Shown here: positions 23,990 to 34,679 of the stretch, piece by piece
Position numbering within the stretch: the first letter of the stretch is position 1
How the letters are laid out: the number at the start of each line of letters is the position of its first letter
Assembly: GCA_963585895.1 (NCBI GenBank)
Contig: OY757939.1
Location: 31,410,530-31,474,529 of the forward strand
Length of the DNA: 64,000 bases
Source: Sepioteuthis lessoniana
Lineage: Eukaryota > Mollusca > Cephalopoda > Myopsida > Loliginidae
Direction of reading: 5' to 3'
Notes under the pieces: generated by a model
What the model saw: the letters and a program-made list of their open reading frames with translations, nothing else
Databases searched by the model: none
Told to the model about the DNA's origin: nothing
Made by a program: the position numbers and the translations under genes

Positions 23990-24385
23990 TGTAGTATCAC
24001 CTCCCTTACTAAGGTCAGTAAATGGGCAGTCAATACTAACTCAACAGAAATCTTGGTCCTTACTTCCACCTCGGCCAAGGAATGCTATCCCAGAATACAT
24101 CGCCTCTCACTCTTCTCTCTTCCCTTCTCTCTCCTTTTCTCTCTCGCTTTCCCTCTCCCTCTGGCCAATCAGCGGAGATAGTAGCAGTTGCCAAAGACGA
24201 CCCAAGAAGAGAAGAGGAAGCAGTTGCTGAAGAGATTCCAAACACTAAATACACGTGTTGACCGCCGGACATTTTCTAGCCAACACGTGGCGTTGTATAT
24301 GAAGAATAAAATTCCTATTTTAAAGTTAATATTTGTACTTCTCATTTATTATCTCAAATAATATAACCCAAGTACATATATTACA
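23990..24385 (+). repeat. Right LTR of the CsRn1-like element
   Basis: No difference from the left LTR was found by eye over 396 bp. Confidence 0.95.
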
Positions 24386-24389
24386 AACA

Positions 24390-24742
24390 CTTCGGGTGGC
24401 ACGTGAGAAATAGATAAAAAAAATAAAACAAAATAGGAGACTAACTCAAACATGATACCCACATTAAATCTAACCCGTAGGAACGCAAACTTAACTTAAC
24501 GGGGTTTACTTTGAAGCCACACCTGTTGACATTGGTGGTGGTCTGGTTAGCTGTATGTCTACTTGTTTATTGATTCTTTTTCTTTACTCACTTGTTTATA
24601 TTTTTTATCAATATATAACAATATTCATTGATTTCTCTAGAAAAATTGTACGCCATCTGAAGAAGTGAGGTAAAAACCCATTGAAATAAATTTATAATAC
24701 ACGGTAAAAGTACTTTTAGTCTTCTTCCTTTTGCGTTACACA
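24390..24742. other. Resumed target sequence and Penelope-type tail
   Basis: From about 24640, GCCATCTGAAGAAGTGAGG and GAAATAAATTTATAATAC resemble 61131-61210 and look like a 3' tail of a Penelope-like element. It ends where the LTR-S copy begins, as the type 1 Penelope fragment does before LTR-S copy 1. Confidence 0.4.
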
Positions 24743-25983
24743 TGTCACGTGGTCTCCCACTGAGAGGAGAGAAATAAGAAATTTCCCCTACCCCTCCGTG
24801 TTTGAGTTAACAGACCTCAAAGATTAACCGTTAAAAGGAGGAATAAGGAATGTAGGTCAACTTCTCGGCCTGACCGTTAAAAAAGGAAATTAGAATGTAG
24901 GTCAAGCCATCTGTACTCCATAACCTTACCTGGGTGGATAGAGATAGTAGTCCGAAGGAATCGCCTGACAGGGTGAAGGAAGAAGAAAGAGGCTAAATGA
25001 TTGGCCAGAACCCTAAAGCCGGAAGCACCCTTTTCGTCAGCGGAAATAGGAATGAAGAATGCAGTTGTTAGGACAGCAGTCGGCGTGACCAGAAGTGTTG
25101 AAACTGTCGCTACAACTCCGGGCGAAGAAGCAGAGCCGGGTTTCAGGACAGCAGTTGGAGTGACCAGATGTACTGAAACTGTCGCCGAAACTTCGGGGAA
25201 AAGCAGAAATAATATTGGACAAGAAAATAAAGTGCCTTCAAGCCAAGCTGTACAGAATCCCGCTAGCCCGTAAAAGAAAAAAATACTCTCAGAAGAAACC
25301 CGTCGAAAAGCTAAGTAAACCTTAAAGCCGTGTTCTCCCTCCACCCTTCCTAAGTATTGCAATTGTATGTTCTCTCTCTCAATTTAAAGAAAAAAGAAAG
25401 AAAGGAAAAAGGAAGAAAGAAAGACATTTGTATTTGGTATTATCTGCTGGTAATATAGCCGGCGCCTTAATATTTGTCTGTGTCAACACGTATTAAAAAC
25501 CTTGTTATACTTTATATGTCCCCTCGTGTCGAAACTTATTCGTTGTGTTGTTTGCCTGTCGAGTTGCCTTCTTTTGCATGTACCTTTTCAGCTTCATTCT
25601 CTTCAATTTATTCTCGCTAAATGTCCAATTCGCCTTTAAAAATATTACGCGAAAAATTGGAATTGTCGACTACGATAAATAATTAATAAATAATAATATT
25701 TTATTTGAACCTAGAGATCCATATCTTCCGTTATCCTAGGGGTAGGAAGACGAAGTGGTCTGGTGGGTGTGTGTGTGTAACGTGAAAAATGGAAACCCCT
25801 TGCCAGCGGCGGTCAGTCTAGCCCCAAGTTAATCCCCACATTATCTGCCAGTTCCCCTACGCCCAAAAAGGGAATCTTAACTAGGACTTATTCTGCGAGG
25901 GATCAAGTGTCAAACTGCCCCGTCTTCACACGTGCGAAAAATAAACTCCCGTCCTGGGATAAATATTTTAATGCCACGTCACA
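24743..25983 (+). mobile_element. LTR-S family, solo-LTR-like copy 2
   Basis: A 1.24-kb unit starting TGTCACGTGG and ending CCACGTCACA, nearly perfect inverted 10-bp ends, with CACA on both sides (24739-24742 and 25984-25987). It carries an internal near-duplicate (GACAGCAGT...GTGACCAGA...ACTGAAACTGTCG, twice between 25060 and 25200) absent or decayed in copy 1. The polyadenylation-like AATAAAC is near 25940. Not coding. Confidence 0.65.
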
Positions 25984-26096
25984 CACATATATTCGTTCTG
26001 CAAGTGAGTTTTTCTTTTAATATATATCCCGATAGATCTATATACTAATACCCATACATCGAGCACTCCTGTTGAATTATATGAAATTTCTCATAT

Positions 26097-27882
26097 TGTT
26101 GCGGAGCCGATAAGCGCGCCGAACCCGAAAATGAATTTAAGTTTAATGCGTGCGAGTAGTGACAACCAAAGGCAATGAAGGGGACAAAGAGGCAAGTTAA
26201 CAAATACAACAAGGATGACAATTTATTGTCAGAAATTACTGACGTGGTTGTAGTATTCGGTCTCCAGCTAGATGGGCGATGTCGGTAGCTGGTATGTTAG
26301 AGTCGTAGGTGCGGTTGGATTATCGTTGCTGGAAGCTGAGATCAGTCGAGTCGTAGAATGCAGCTGGACGATCGCTGCGGAAAGCTGAGGTCGGTCGAGA
26401 TCGGTGAATCGACGTCCCGGTTTTGACAGTACGTTGGGTTAACCGGAGGTGTGTCGAAGTAGTTGCTAGCCTGTACTGCGAGTCATTCGTAAGCTAGGTG
26501 CTGCAATGCAGCGCAGTCTGTACGGCGTGTCGTACGTGGATTGGATGCCGCATTGCCAGAGCGTCATGATCGAAGTCGGTGTTGGTAGCGTACAGTTTGA
26601 GCGAGCGTGGTTGCTAAGACTTAATCGCGTCTTAGTACTGCGGACCGAGTGAACGTACGGATAGATGGTGGCTAAGGTTTGCCAGGCCTTAGCATGTACG
26701 AGGTCGAGCGAGCGAACTGGTAAAGCTAGGGCTTTGTCGTGCCCCTAGCTGTGCGGACGTCTTGGAGACGATGGTTATTGCTTTGCCGTGTCAAAGCTGA
26801 GTGGGCGTATCGAGATCGTAGCTATGGCTTTGACGTACCAAATCCCTGTGGACGTATCGAGCGGTAGCTATGACTTTACCGTGTCAAAGCTGTACGAACG
26901 TATCGGGCGGTAGGTAGGGCTGTTTCGCGCTAAAGCTGTGCGAACGTGTCGGACGGTAGCTAAGGCTGTTTCGCGCCAAAGCTGTGTGAACGTATCGAGG
27001 CAGTAGCTAGGCTTTTTGCGCCAAGGTGTGCGGACGTATCGAGACGATAGCTAAGGCTTTTCGCGCCAAAGCTGTGCAGTAGCTTAGGCTTTTCGCGCCA
27101 AAGCTGTGGTGGTAGCTAAGGCTTTTCGCGCCAAAGCTATGGTGGTAGCTAAGGCTTTTCGCGCCAAAGCTGTGCGGGTGTATTGGACGGTAGCTAAGGC
27201 TTTGGGCACCAAAGCTCTGCACTATCGAGCGAGCAGGCCAGGGGGTCGCGGCTAAAATTGGCGTTATCTTAGCGCTGCGCAGGTAGCGAAATGGTAGCTA
27301 AAGGCTAACCCGTGCCTTTAGCGCTACGCGGCCGAACAGACGAGCGGAGCCTTCAGTGCATATCGATACAAAAAAAAAAAGGAGAGTGAATCTACCACAA
27401 GAAGTGGGATTCAGACTTGTAGCAAGGCGATTTGTAGAAAAAAAAAGAATGTTGAATCTACCACTAGAAGTGGCGGTGAGGTGAATGCAACCACGAATAA
27501 CGTAGGATCCCAACCTCGTATGAGCTCCGCCAAAAAAACGTGCTGCCAAGCGTTGAAAACGGCTTATTGACATTAAGGAGATGCTATGACACACAGCCCC
27601 AGCCGCGTGAATAGGAAATTCTTTTATAAAAAATGGGTGTAGAAATAAAGTACTTTTTTAACCTGCTATAAGCTAGCGACGACTATTAATTCCATTTTTA
27701 TAAAGTTATTTCTGGCCGAAGTGTTTCGTAAATATTGTTAATTTTAATTTATCCCGTTTTTTGGCTGTAACGGGATGTCAAGGTCGTAAAAAGGGCTTAG
27801 TCATTTCCGGCCGTACCCGGATGTAATTTTCTAAGGCGAGCGAGTAATCCGATCAGTTTACGTTTATGGGCAGGTCGTGGCA
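26097..27882 (+). mobile_element. HPL element copy B (solo-LTR-like, hairpin array)
   Basis: A 1.79-kb GC-rich unit beginning TGTTGCGGAGCCGATAAGC and ending GGCAGGTCGTGGCA, with ATAT on both sides (26093-26096, 27883-27886). Layout shared with the other copies: a 5' block with AAAGGCAATGAAGG; the palindrome ACAATTTATTGT (26219-26230); a region of short CTGG and GTCG repeats; an array of hairpins (about 26610-27330); a CTACCAC..GTGG block; then an LTR-like 3' block with TTTTATAAAAAATGG, GAAATAAAGT and CCGGCCGTACCCGG. TG...CA ends, 4-bp duplications and AATAAA point to a solo LTR of an unknown retrotransposon. No internal coding part of that element is present in the window. Confidence 0.7.
26611..27215 (+). 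repeat. Hairpin array of HPL copy B
   Basis: Successive inverted repeats with different stems: CTAAGAC/GTCTTAG (26614-26635), GCTAAGG/CCTTAGC (26671-26693), GCTAGGG/CCCTAGC (26725-26749), then GCTTTG/CAAAGC-type units, and from 27050 near-identical units reading GCTAAGGCTTTTCGCGCCAA with AGCTGTG. Spacers share GTGCGGACGTATCGAG-like sequence. Confidence 0.85.
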
Positions 27883-28288
27883 ATATATTCTATACATGAA
27901 TAACGTAAAAAAGGAACGTCTCTTCTCAAAAGAGGAATTTGCCCTCACTTCATCGAGACTCCTCAGACTGAAAGAACCTTCTTTCTCCTAGCAGCTAGCA
28001 GCGAACATATGGGTGATTAGGTTTAGTAGCCTGATACCATGTCTGCAGTTAGCGAGCCGAAACGCCAAAACAAGCAAGCTAAGAACACCAATTTGGACTT
28101 ATCGACCACGGAAAGCGACTAATATATTTAAGCACCTTATTTAGGTGAAACGTCTGTACTCAAATAGTCCAGGAAGACATTCCTTGCTACAGAGTAGCCG
28201 AGCAGGAACCCAAACAAAATAAAGTTGAAATTCAAGAAGAATAAAGTTAAAATTTAAAAGGTATCGTGTTCTTACTTCTTCCTTTCTT
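27883..28288. other. Unassigned spacer, LTR-like composition
   Basis: Contains two AATAAAG sites (about 28218 and 28242) and pyrimidine-rich pieces such as CTTCTTTCTCC. It may be the end of another LTR but no paired end was found. Confidence 0.35.
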
Positions 28289-31200
28289 TGTTGTGGTGCC
28301 GATAAGCACATCGGCCCTGCAAGTTATTTGAGTTAAGCGTGCGAGTAATGACAGCCAAAAGACAATGAAGGAAACAAAGGCAAGATAACAATATTGCCAC
28401 GACCTGCCCACAAACAGAAACAGATCGGATTACTCGCTCGCCCTAGAAAAATTACATCCGGGTACGACCGGAATGACTAAGCCCTTTTTCGACCCTGGCC
28501 TACCGTTACTGCTAAAAAAGGGAATAAATCAAATTTAACAATATTTACAAAACACTTCTGCCAGAAATAATCGATAAAAATGGAATTAATTATCTTCGGT
28601 AGGCTAAAGAAAGACTTTATTTCTACGCCCATTTTTTAATAGAAGAACTTTCTATTTACGCGGCTCAGCAGAGTCGCATAGCATTCCCTTAATGTCAACA
28701 ACCCTTTTTCCACTTTCGGCGACACGTTCTTGTTTGGTGGGAGACATTGGCAAATATCGGCACGTTCTTTACGAAGCTCATTCAAGGTCGAATCCTACGT
28801 CTTGTGGTTGCATTCACCTTACCACTCAGGCTGAGTCCCACTTCAAGTGGTAGATTCGCCTTTTCCATCACAGTGATATGCACAAAAGGTCCTTTTAAGG
28901 ACCATTAGAGGTGTCCTTTTGCGGGTTGGAGCATCTCTGACGGTCTTATTAACCAGTCGAAGTAGACGGCCCGGAGGCAAACACGAAGAGGACTCTAAGA
29001 CCCCCCCCCGGTCTTAACCATTCGGTCGATTCCCCCTCGTCCGTTTGGCAGCGCAGCGCTAAAGGCACGAGTTAGCCTTTAGCTACCGCTTCGCTATCTG
29101 CGCAGCGCTAAGATAACGCCAATCTTAGCCGCGGCCTCCTGGCCTGTTCGCTCGACAGCCTTAGCTAGCGTCTCGATACGTCTGAACAGCTTTGGCGCGA
29201 CACAACGATAGCTACCGTCTCGATAGTCCGAACAGCTTTGGCGCGACACGGTGATAGCTACCGTCTCGGTAGTCCGAACAGCTTTGGCGTGACACAGCCA
29301 TAGCTACCGTCCCGATACGTCCGCACAGCTTTGGCGCGGCACAGCCATAGCTACCATCTCCGATACCTCCGCATAGCTAAGGGCACGACAAAGCCCTAGC
29401 TTCACCGATTCGCTCGCTCGACTTCGTATGTGCTAAGGCCTGGCAAACCTTAGCCACGGTTTCCCCGTCCGTTCACTTGGTCCGCAGTACTAAGACACGG
29501 GTAGGTCTTAGTCACCACGGTCGCTTGACTCTAGGCGACCAAGCTGCCATACCCGCGACGATCGTCCAGCTGCACACATCTACAACTCGACCGATATCAG
29601 CTACCTGCAACAATCGTCTAGCTGCACTTCTACGACTCGACCAGCATCAGGTACCCGCGACGATCGTCCAGCTGCACTCATCTACGACTCGACCATACCA
29701 GCTACTGACATCACCCATCTAGCTGAAGACACAAATACTACTACCACGAACTTTATACCGCGCTTGTAAACACGACAATAAATTGTCATCTTTGTTATAT
29801 TTGTTACCTTGACTTTGTTTCCTTCATTGTCTTTGGCTGTCATTACTCGCGCGCTTTAACTTAAAACATTTGTGGGGTCTACGTGCTTATCAGCTCCACA
29901 ACAATATAACAAATACTACAATTTATTCGTCGAGTTTACAATGACGTATGTAAGTTCGTGGATTGTTGTTGGTGTCGTCAGCTAGATGGTTGATGTCGGT
30001 AGCTGGTATGGTCGAAGTCGTAGAGGCAGCTAGATGATCAAGGCGAGTAGCTGGTGTTGATCGAGGTTGGTAGATCAATGTCCCGGTTTTTGACAGTGCG
30101 TTGGATTAACCGGGGGTTGTCGATGTGGTTGCTAGCCCATACAGCGAGTCGTACGTGGGCTAGATCCTGCAATGCTAGAGCATGTCGTCGTTGTGGTCGG
30201 CAGTCCGTACAGCGAGTCATACGTGGACTGGATGCTGCATTGCTGGGGCGTGTTGTCGATGTGGTCGGTAGTCCGTACAACGAGTCGTACGTGGATTGGA
30301 TGCCACATTGCTGGAGCATGTCGTGGTCGAAGTTGGCGTTGGTAGCTTGCTCGCGTAGAGTCGAGTGAGTATAGTGACTAAGACTTAACCGTGTCTTCGA
30401 ACTGTGGACCGAGTGAATGGACAAGGGTAATCGTGGCTAAGGTTTGCCATGCCTTAGTACATGCGAAGTTGAGCGAGCGAATCGGTGCGGGGCTTTGCCG
30501 TGCAGACGTATTGGGAACGGTAGCTAAGGCTTAACCAGGGCTTTAGCTCTGCGCAGTCGTGCAAACGGACAAGAGAACCGACAGCTAAAGCTAATCCGTG
30601 CTTTAGCGCAGCGGAGCCGTGCAAACGGACAAGGGAACCAACAGCTAAAGCTAACCCGTGCTTTAGCGCTGCACAGCCGTGCAAACGTATTGAGCAGACG
30701 GAGTGGGAGGTTGCGGCTAAGATTGGGGGTATCCTAGCGCTGCGCAAATAGGGAAGCGGTAGCTAAAGCTAATCCGTGCTTTAGTGCTGCGCAGGCAAGC
30801 GAACGAACGGACAACGGAATCGACCGAGTTGGTTAAGACCGGGTGGTCTCAGAGTCCTCTTCGTGGTTGTCTCCAGACCGTCTGCTTCGACGAGTCCGTA
30901 AGAACCGTCAGAGATACTCCAACCCGCAGAAGGGGACCTCTAGTAGTCCTTAAAAGGACCTTTTGGCATATCTATGTAATACGAGGGTGAATGCGACCAC
31001 GAGATGTAGGATTCAGCCTTGGGAGTTTCGCTCTGAGAGCTTTGTAAAAACGACCTATAAAATTTTGAACCTTTAGCTTGCTTATATAAAGGGAAAAGTA
31101 TATCACTCTGTTTAGTTGAGCAGAAATAAAGTTCGTCTATTAAAATTGGATGTGGAAATAAAGTCCTTCTATAGCCTGAGATAGGCTACAGAAGATAATT

Positions 31201-31394
31201 CACTCCGTTTTAATAGAGTTACTTTTGACGGACGTGTTCTGTAAATGTTGTTCAATGAAATTTATTCCCTTTTCTTAGCTGTAACGGCAGGTCAGGGTCG
31301 TATAAGGCTTCATCATTTCCGGTCGTACCCGGATGTAATTTTTCTAGGGATGTAAGTAATCCGATCTGTTTACGTTAGTGAACTGATCGCGACA
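28289..31394 (+). mobile_element. HPL element copy D, interrupted by copy C
   Basis: Forward copy starting TGTTGTGGTGCCGATAAGC; its first ~106 bp lie at 28289-28394 and the rest resumes at 29904, ending near GATCGCGACA at 31394. Net length is about 1.6 kb. The flanks (TCTT and CCTT) match at three of four bases. It has its own hairpin array (30370-30840), the palindrome GTCCTTAAAAGGAC (30946-30959) and the LTR-like 3' block with GAAATAAAG. Confidence 0.7.
28395..29903 (-). mobile_element. HPL element copy C, nested in copy D
   Basis: Reverse copy, 1.51 kb, inserted head-to-head in copy D with an exact ATAT duplication (28391-28394, 29904-29907). It holds the palindrome GGTCCTTTTAAGGACC (28888-28903), CCACTTCAAGTGG near 28840-28852 and about five array units between 29180 and 29400 reading ACAGCTTTGGCGCGACAC followed by ATAGCTACCGTCTCGATA-like sequence. 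Confidence 0.75.
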
Positions 31395-31919
31395 CCTTCA
31401 GGAATTCCTTGGCAGCTTTCTACAGACACGGAAGAAGACAACGAATTAAGATGGAGTAAGAAGAAAAGTAATGGAGTCAGATATCCACACCCAAAACCGA
31501 CTACCATTAACCAAACTGAACTAAGTAAATAAAAGGCAAACTTTTTATATCTCATACAAGTTTAGGATAATTATTCATAAACAGTATTTACCAATATGAC
31601 ATATGCATTATAGGATGATCATTATCAAAAATAAAGGAAGTTGAGTCACTTTTATTGACGTTTAGGTTAACTATAATGTTTTGTATTTTTCTTTCTGCTT
31701 TGGTTACACATTAGTAAAATTGTTATTAGGATTGTCAATTGGATTTATCGCTGAATGGAACCTAATATTCTGAATTCTATACGTATTAAGAGCAATAAAT
31801 CAGTTAGAAGATAGATGTGTTGTTGTTTCTTCTTTCCTCTTCCATGGATATATAAATATAATTCTCTCCTTTTCACACGTGATACACCTGAATGATAGAT
31901 ACAAGCGTATTTATAGATA
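31395..31919. other. Unassigned AT-rich spacer
   Basis: Separates HPL copies D and E. No family recognised. Confidence 0.5.
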
Positions 31920-33541
31920 TGTTGCAGAGCCGATAAGTATGTCGACCCCGCAAATGAATTATGTGAATGAGAACAGCCAAAACAATAGGAAGGAACAAAG
32001 GCAAGGTAACAATAATAACAAGTGACAATTTATTTATCGTATTTACAAGCGTGTATGTAAATGTCCGTGGCGGTTGTATGTAGTCTTCAGCTAGAATGGG
32101 TTATGTCGTTAGCTGGTATAGTCGCGTTGTAGATGTTCGCAGCTGGGCGTTCGACGAGGGTCGCTGGCGTAGGTCGAGTCGTAGAGATACAGATGGATGT
32201 TTGATGCTGGTAAGCTGAGGTCGGTTGAGTCGTCGAGTTCAGCTAGACAGTCGTCGCGGGCAGCTGAGGTCGGTCGAGGTTGGTAGATCGATATCCCCGG
32301 TTATGACGGTATGTTGTGGTTAACCAAGGGTGTATCGATCCGGTTGCTGGCTCGCACGGCGGGTCGTACGTGAGTCAGGTGTTGCAGTGATAGAACAGTC
32401 CGTAACAGCGAGTCGTTACGTGGGCTGCGTTGTACCTTGCAAGAGCTTCGAGGTCGAGGAAAGGCTAGGGCCTTGCTGGGCCCCCTAGCCGTGCAGACGT
32501 ATCGGACGGGAGTGAAGGCTTTGTCGTGTCAAAGCCGTGCGGACGAGAGCGAAGGCTTTGTCGTGTCAAAGCCGTGCGGACGAGCGGACAAGAGCGAAGG
32601 CTTTGTCGGGTCAAAGCCGTGCGGACGATCGGACGGGAACGAAGGCTTTGTCGGGTCAAAGCCGTGCGGACGAGAGCGAAGGCTTTGTCGTGTCAAAGCC
32701 GTGCGGACGAGCAGACAAGAGCGAAGGCTTTGTCGGGTCAAAGCCGTGCGGACGAGCGGACGGGAACGAAGGCTTTGTCAGGTCAAAGCCGTGCGGACGA
32801 GCGGACAGGCCAGAAGGCCGAGGCTAAGATGGGCGTTATCTTAGCGCTGCGCAGATAGCGAAGCAGTAGCTAAAGGCTGGACCGTGCCATTAGCGCTGTG
32901 TAGCTTATCGGACAATCGGAACCGAGCGAGAGTTAAGACCGGTTGGTCTTAGAATCCGTCTTCGTGTTTGCCGCCTGGCCGTCTACTTCGACTGGTCATT
33001 ACTGACCGCCAGAGATGCTCTGACCCGCAGACAGAGACCTCTTATGGTCCTAAAAAGGACCTTTGTGCATACCTATGTAGGTGGAAGAAAAGCAGATCTA
33101 CCACGCGAAGTGGGATCAACGCCGGAAGGTAAGGTGAATGCGACCGCACAAAATGCAGGATTCCTCCTTAAAGAGCTTCGCCAAAAGCGCGCCGACAAGC
33201 GTTGAAAAAAGGCTTGCTGATATTACGAAGGTGCTGTGACACACAGCTCCAGCCGCGTGAATATAAAATTCTTTGATAAAAAATGAGTGTAGCCATAAAG
33301 TATTTTTCTAACCTGCTATAGGCTGGCGACGACTATTAGTTCCAGTCTTATCAGGTTATTTTTGGCCGAAGTGCTTTGTAAATGTTATTAATTTTAATTC
33401 ATCCTTTTCTTTTAGCTATAACGAGGTGTCAAGGTCGTTAGAAAGAAAAAGGGCTTAGTCAGTTCCGGTCGTACTCGGATATAATTGTCCTAAAGCGGGC
33501 GTGTAACTTGATATGTTTATGTTTATCGGCAGGTCGCGGCA
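31920..33541 (+). mobile_element. HPL element copy E
   Basis: A 1.62-kb forward copy from TGTTGCAGAGCCGATAAG to GCAGGTCGCGGCA, flanked by an exact GATA duplication (31916-31919, 33542-33545). Same block order as copy B. It includes the palindrome GGTCCTAAAAAGGACC (33046-33061) and the LTR-like 3' block. The array region is open in several frames on both strands, which I attribute to its repeats. Confidence 0.75.
32517..32790 (+). repeat. Seven-unit palindromic array in HPL copy E
   Basis: Seven copies of the hairpin GGCTTTG-N6-CAAAGCC start at 32517, 32554, 32599, 32644, 32681, 32726 and 32771, so spacing alternates between 37 and 45 bp. The stem is invariant; the loop is TCGTGT, TCGGGT or TCAGGT. 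Spacers are themselves repeats (GTGCGGACGAGCGGACAAGA type). A longer related hairpin, GGCTAGGG...CCCTAGCC, lies just upstream (32463-32489). Confidence 0.95.
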
Positions 33542-34364
33542 GATATTTAACTGATGAAAAGAATGTGCGTGCACTGGAAAGTTATGGGATTACCTCCCTT
33601 GTGCACCAAAGAATTTCTACTTATGACTACTAAGTGGCATAACCATAGCAACAGACTCTAGTATAAAAGAAAAGAAGGCCCCATTCTCTTTCTTCACAGA
33701 ATAGCCTAGAAAACAAGACTCTGTTTTTGTCTCCCTGAGACCGAGATCTTGACTGCCATCAAATCACGTAGCTCACTGAACACAATTCTACGCAAAATAA
33801 TAATACATAGTACACAATGTCCTATGCTTATTTTCATACATATAGATATGTCTAATAATTCAACTCAACCATTAATTAAAGTAACTCTTCTCAAATATGC
33901 AAGTCCCTCACAAAATTTCATAGCTTTTAGAAATTTCATGTACATGGATGTGCCATAAAGAACCTTTTTACATACACATCTTCATTCACTCTTTTTGTAT
34001 CACATTTTTCTATGCATTCTCTTTCCTATTTAGTTTTGATTCGGTAATAAAATTTGTTGGGCTGTACGAATTGTTTTTATATTCATTCTTCATCAAAGTG
34101 TGTCAACAGCATGGATTTCTTTAAATTTCTTTTCCCATCCATCCCTATTGGCCATTGGTAAGTTCTTTAGTTTTTGCTGGTCGACCAACACTGGTGTGTC
34201 CATGTGTATGAGTTCATAGGAGAACGACACTTATAAGTTAGTCCTTACTTCTTCAGCAGTGGCAGCATGTCTTACTCATCTTACTTGGGTGTTTGTGAGA
34301 TGGAAAGTAAGTGGCTGTATAGCTGCCGTTTCGTAAGGTTGTATTTTCAGGATTTATTCGGCTC
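33542..34364. other. Unassigned region, start resembles an LTR promoter
   Basis: GGGATTACCTCCCTTGTGC (33588-33606), a TATA-like AGTATAAAAG (33660) and a later AATAAAA (34047) are LTR-like, but no direct repeat ends were located. The rest (34100-34364) is unrecognised. Confidence 0.35.
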
Positions 34365-34449
34365 AGTCGGCTGGGACTGTAGAATACACCGACTGCTTCT
34401 CTCCCTCAGTGAGTGTCCTGATATGACACAAAAATAATCTGATGGTGAG

Positions 34450-34592
34450 TGTTGGTCGACTTATATACATAAGCGGCCCAATATTGGTAATGCCTTAACG
34501 GGCTTTTTTACTGGGACACAATCAGAAAAAGATGGCAGCAATAAAGCACGTACGTTGTCACACATGAGTCTTGGAGTTATTTCTACGAAACA
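34450..34592 (+). repeat. Left LTR (143 bp)
   Basis: Starts TGTTGGTCGACTTATA and ends GAAACA. Unusually short for a Gypsy LTR. Confidence 0.92.
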
Positions 34593-34679
34593 TGGTGTCA
34601 GAAGGACGAACTTGACGATAATCTGAGTGAGTACTACTTTGTTTAAAACATCAAAAGATGATGGCAATCAACCCACCCC

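Larger units (their letters stand above)
19464..24385 (+). mobile_element. Gypsy (Metaviridae) LTR retrotransposon, CsRn1-like, young but broken
   Basis: A 4.9-kb element with two 396-bp LTRs that look identical by eye and a 4-bp target duplication AACA (19460-19463 and 24386-24389). A primer-binding site TGGTGACCCCAAC follows the left LTR (19861-19873) and a purine-rich tract (GGTAGGGGAG) precedes the right one. The order gag, protease, reverse transcriptase, RNase H, integrase is Gypsy order. The short gag without an obvious zinc knuckle and the TGGTGACCCC primer site fit the CsRn1 clade, known from flukes and other invertebrates. Identical LTRs imply recent insertion, yet the coding part is not intact; I estimate a few breaks. 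Treated as a fossil. Confidence 0.92.

Noticed and set aside
32517-32790. CRISPR-like array
   Set aside because: The palindromic repeats are regular but the spacers are near-identical repeats, and the genome is animal.
32437-32858. Overlapping open frames of 60-135 codons on both strands in HPL copy E
   Set aside because: They exist in several registers because the hairpin array lacks stop codons. The peptides are simple repeats with no start or splice context.
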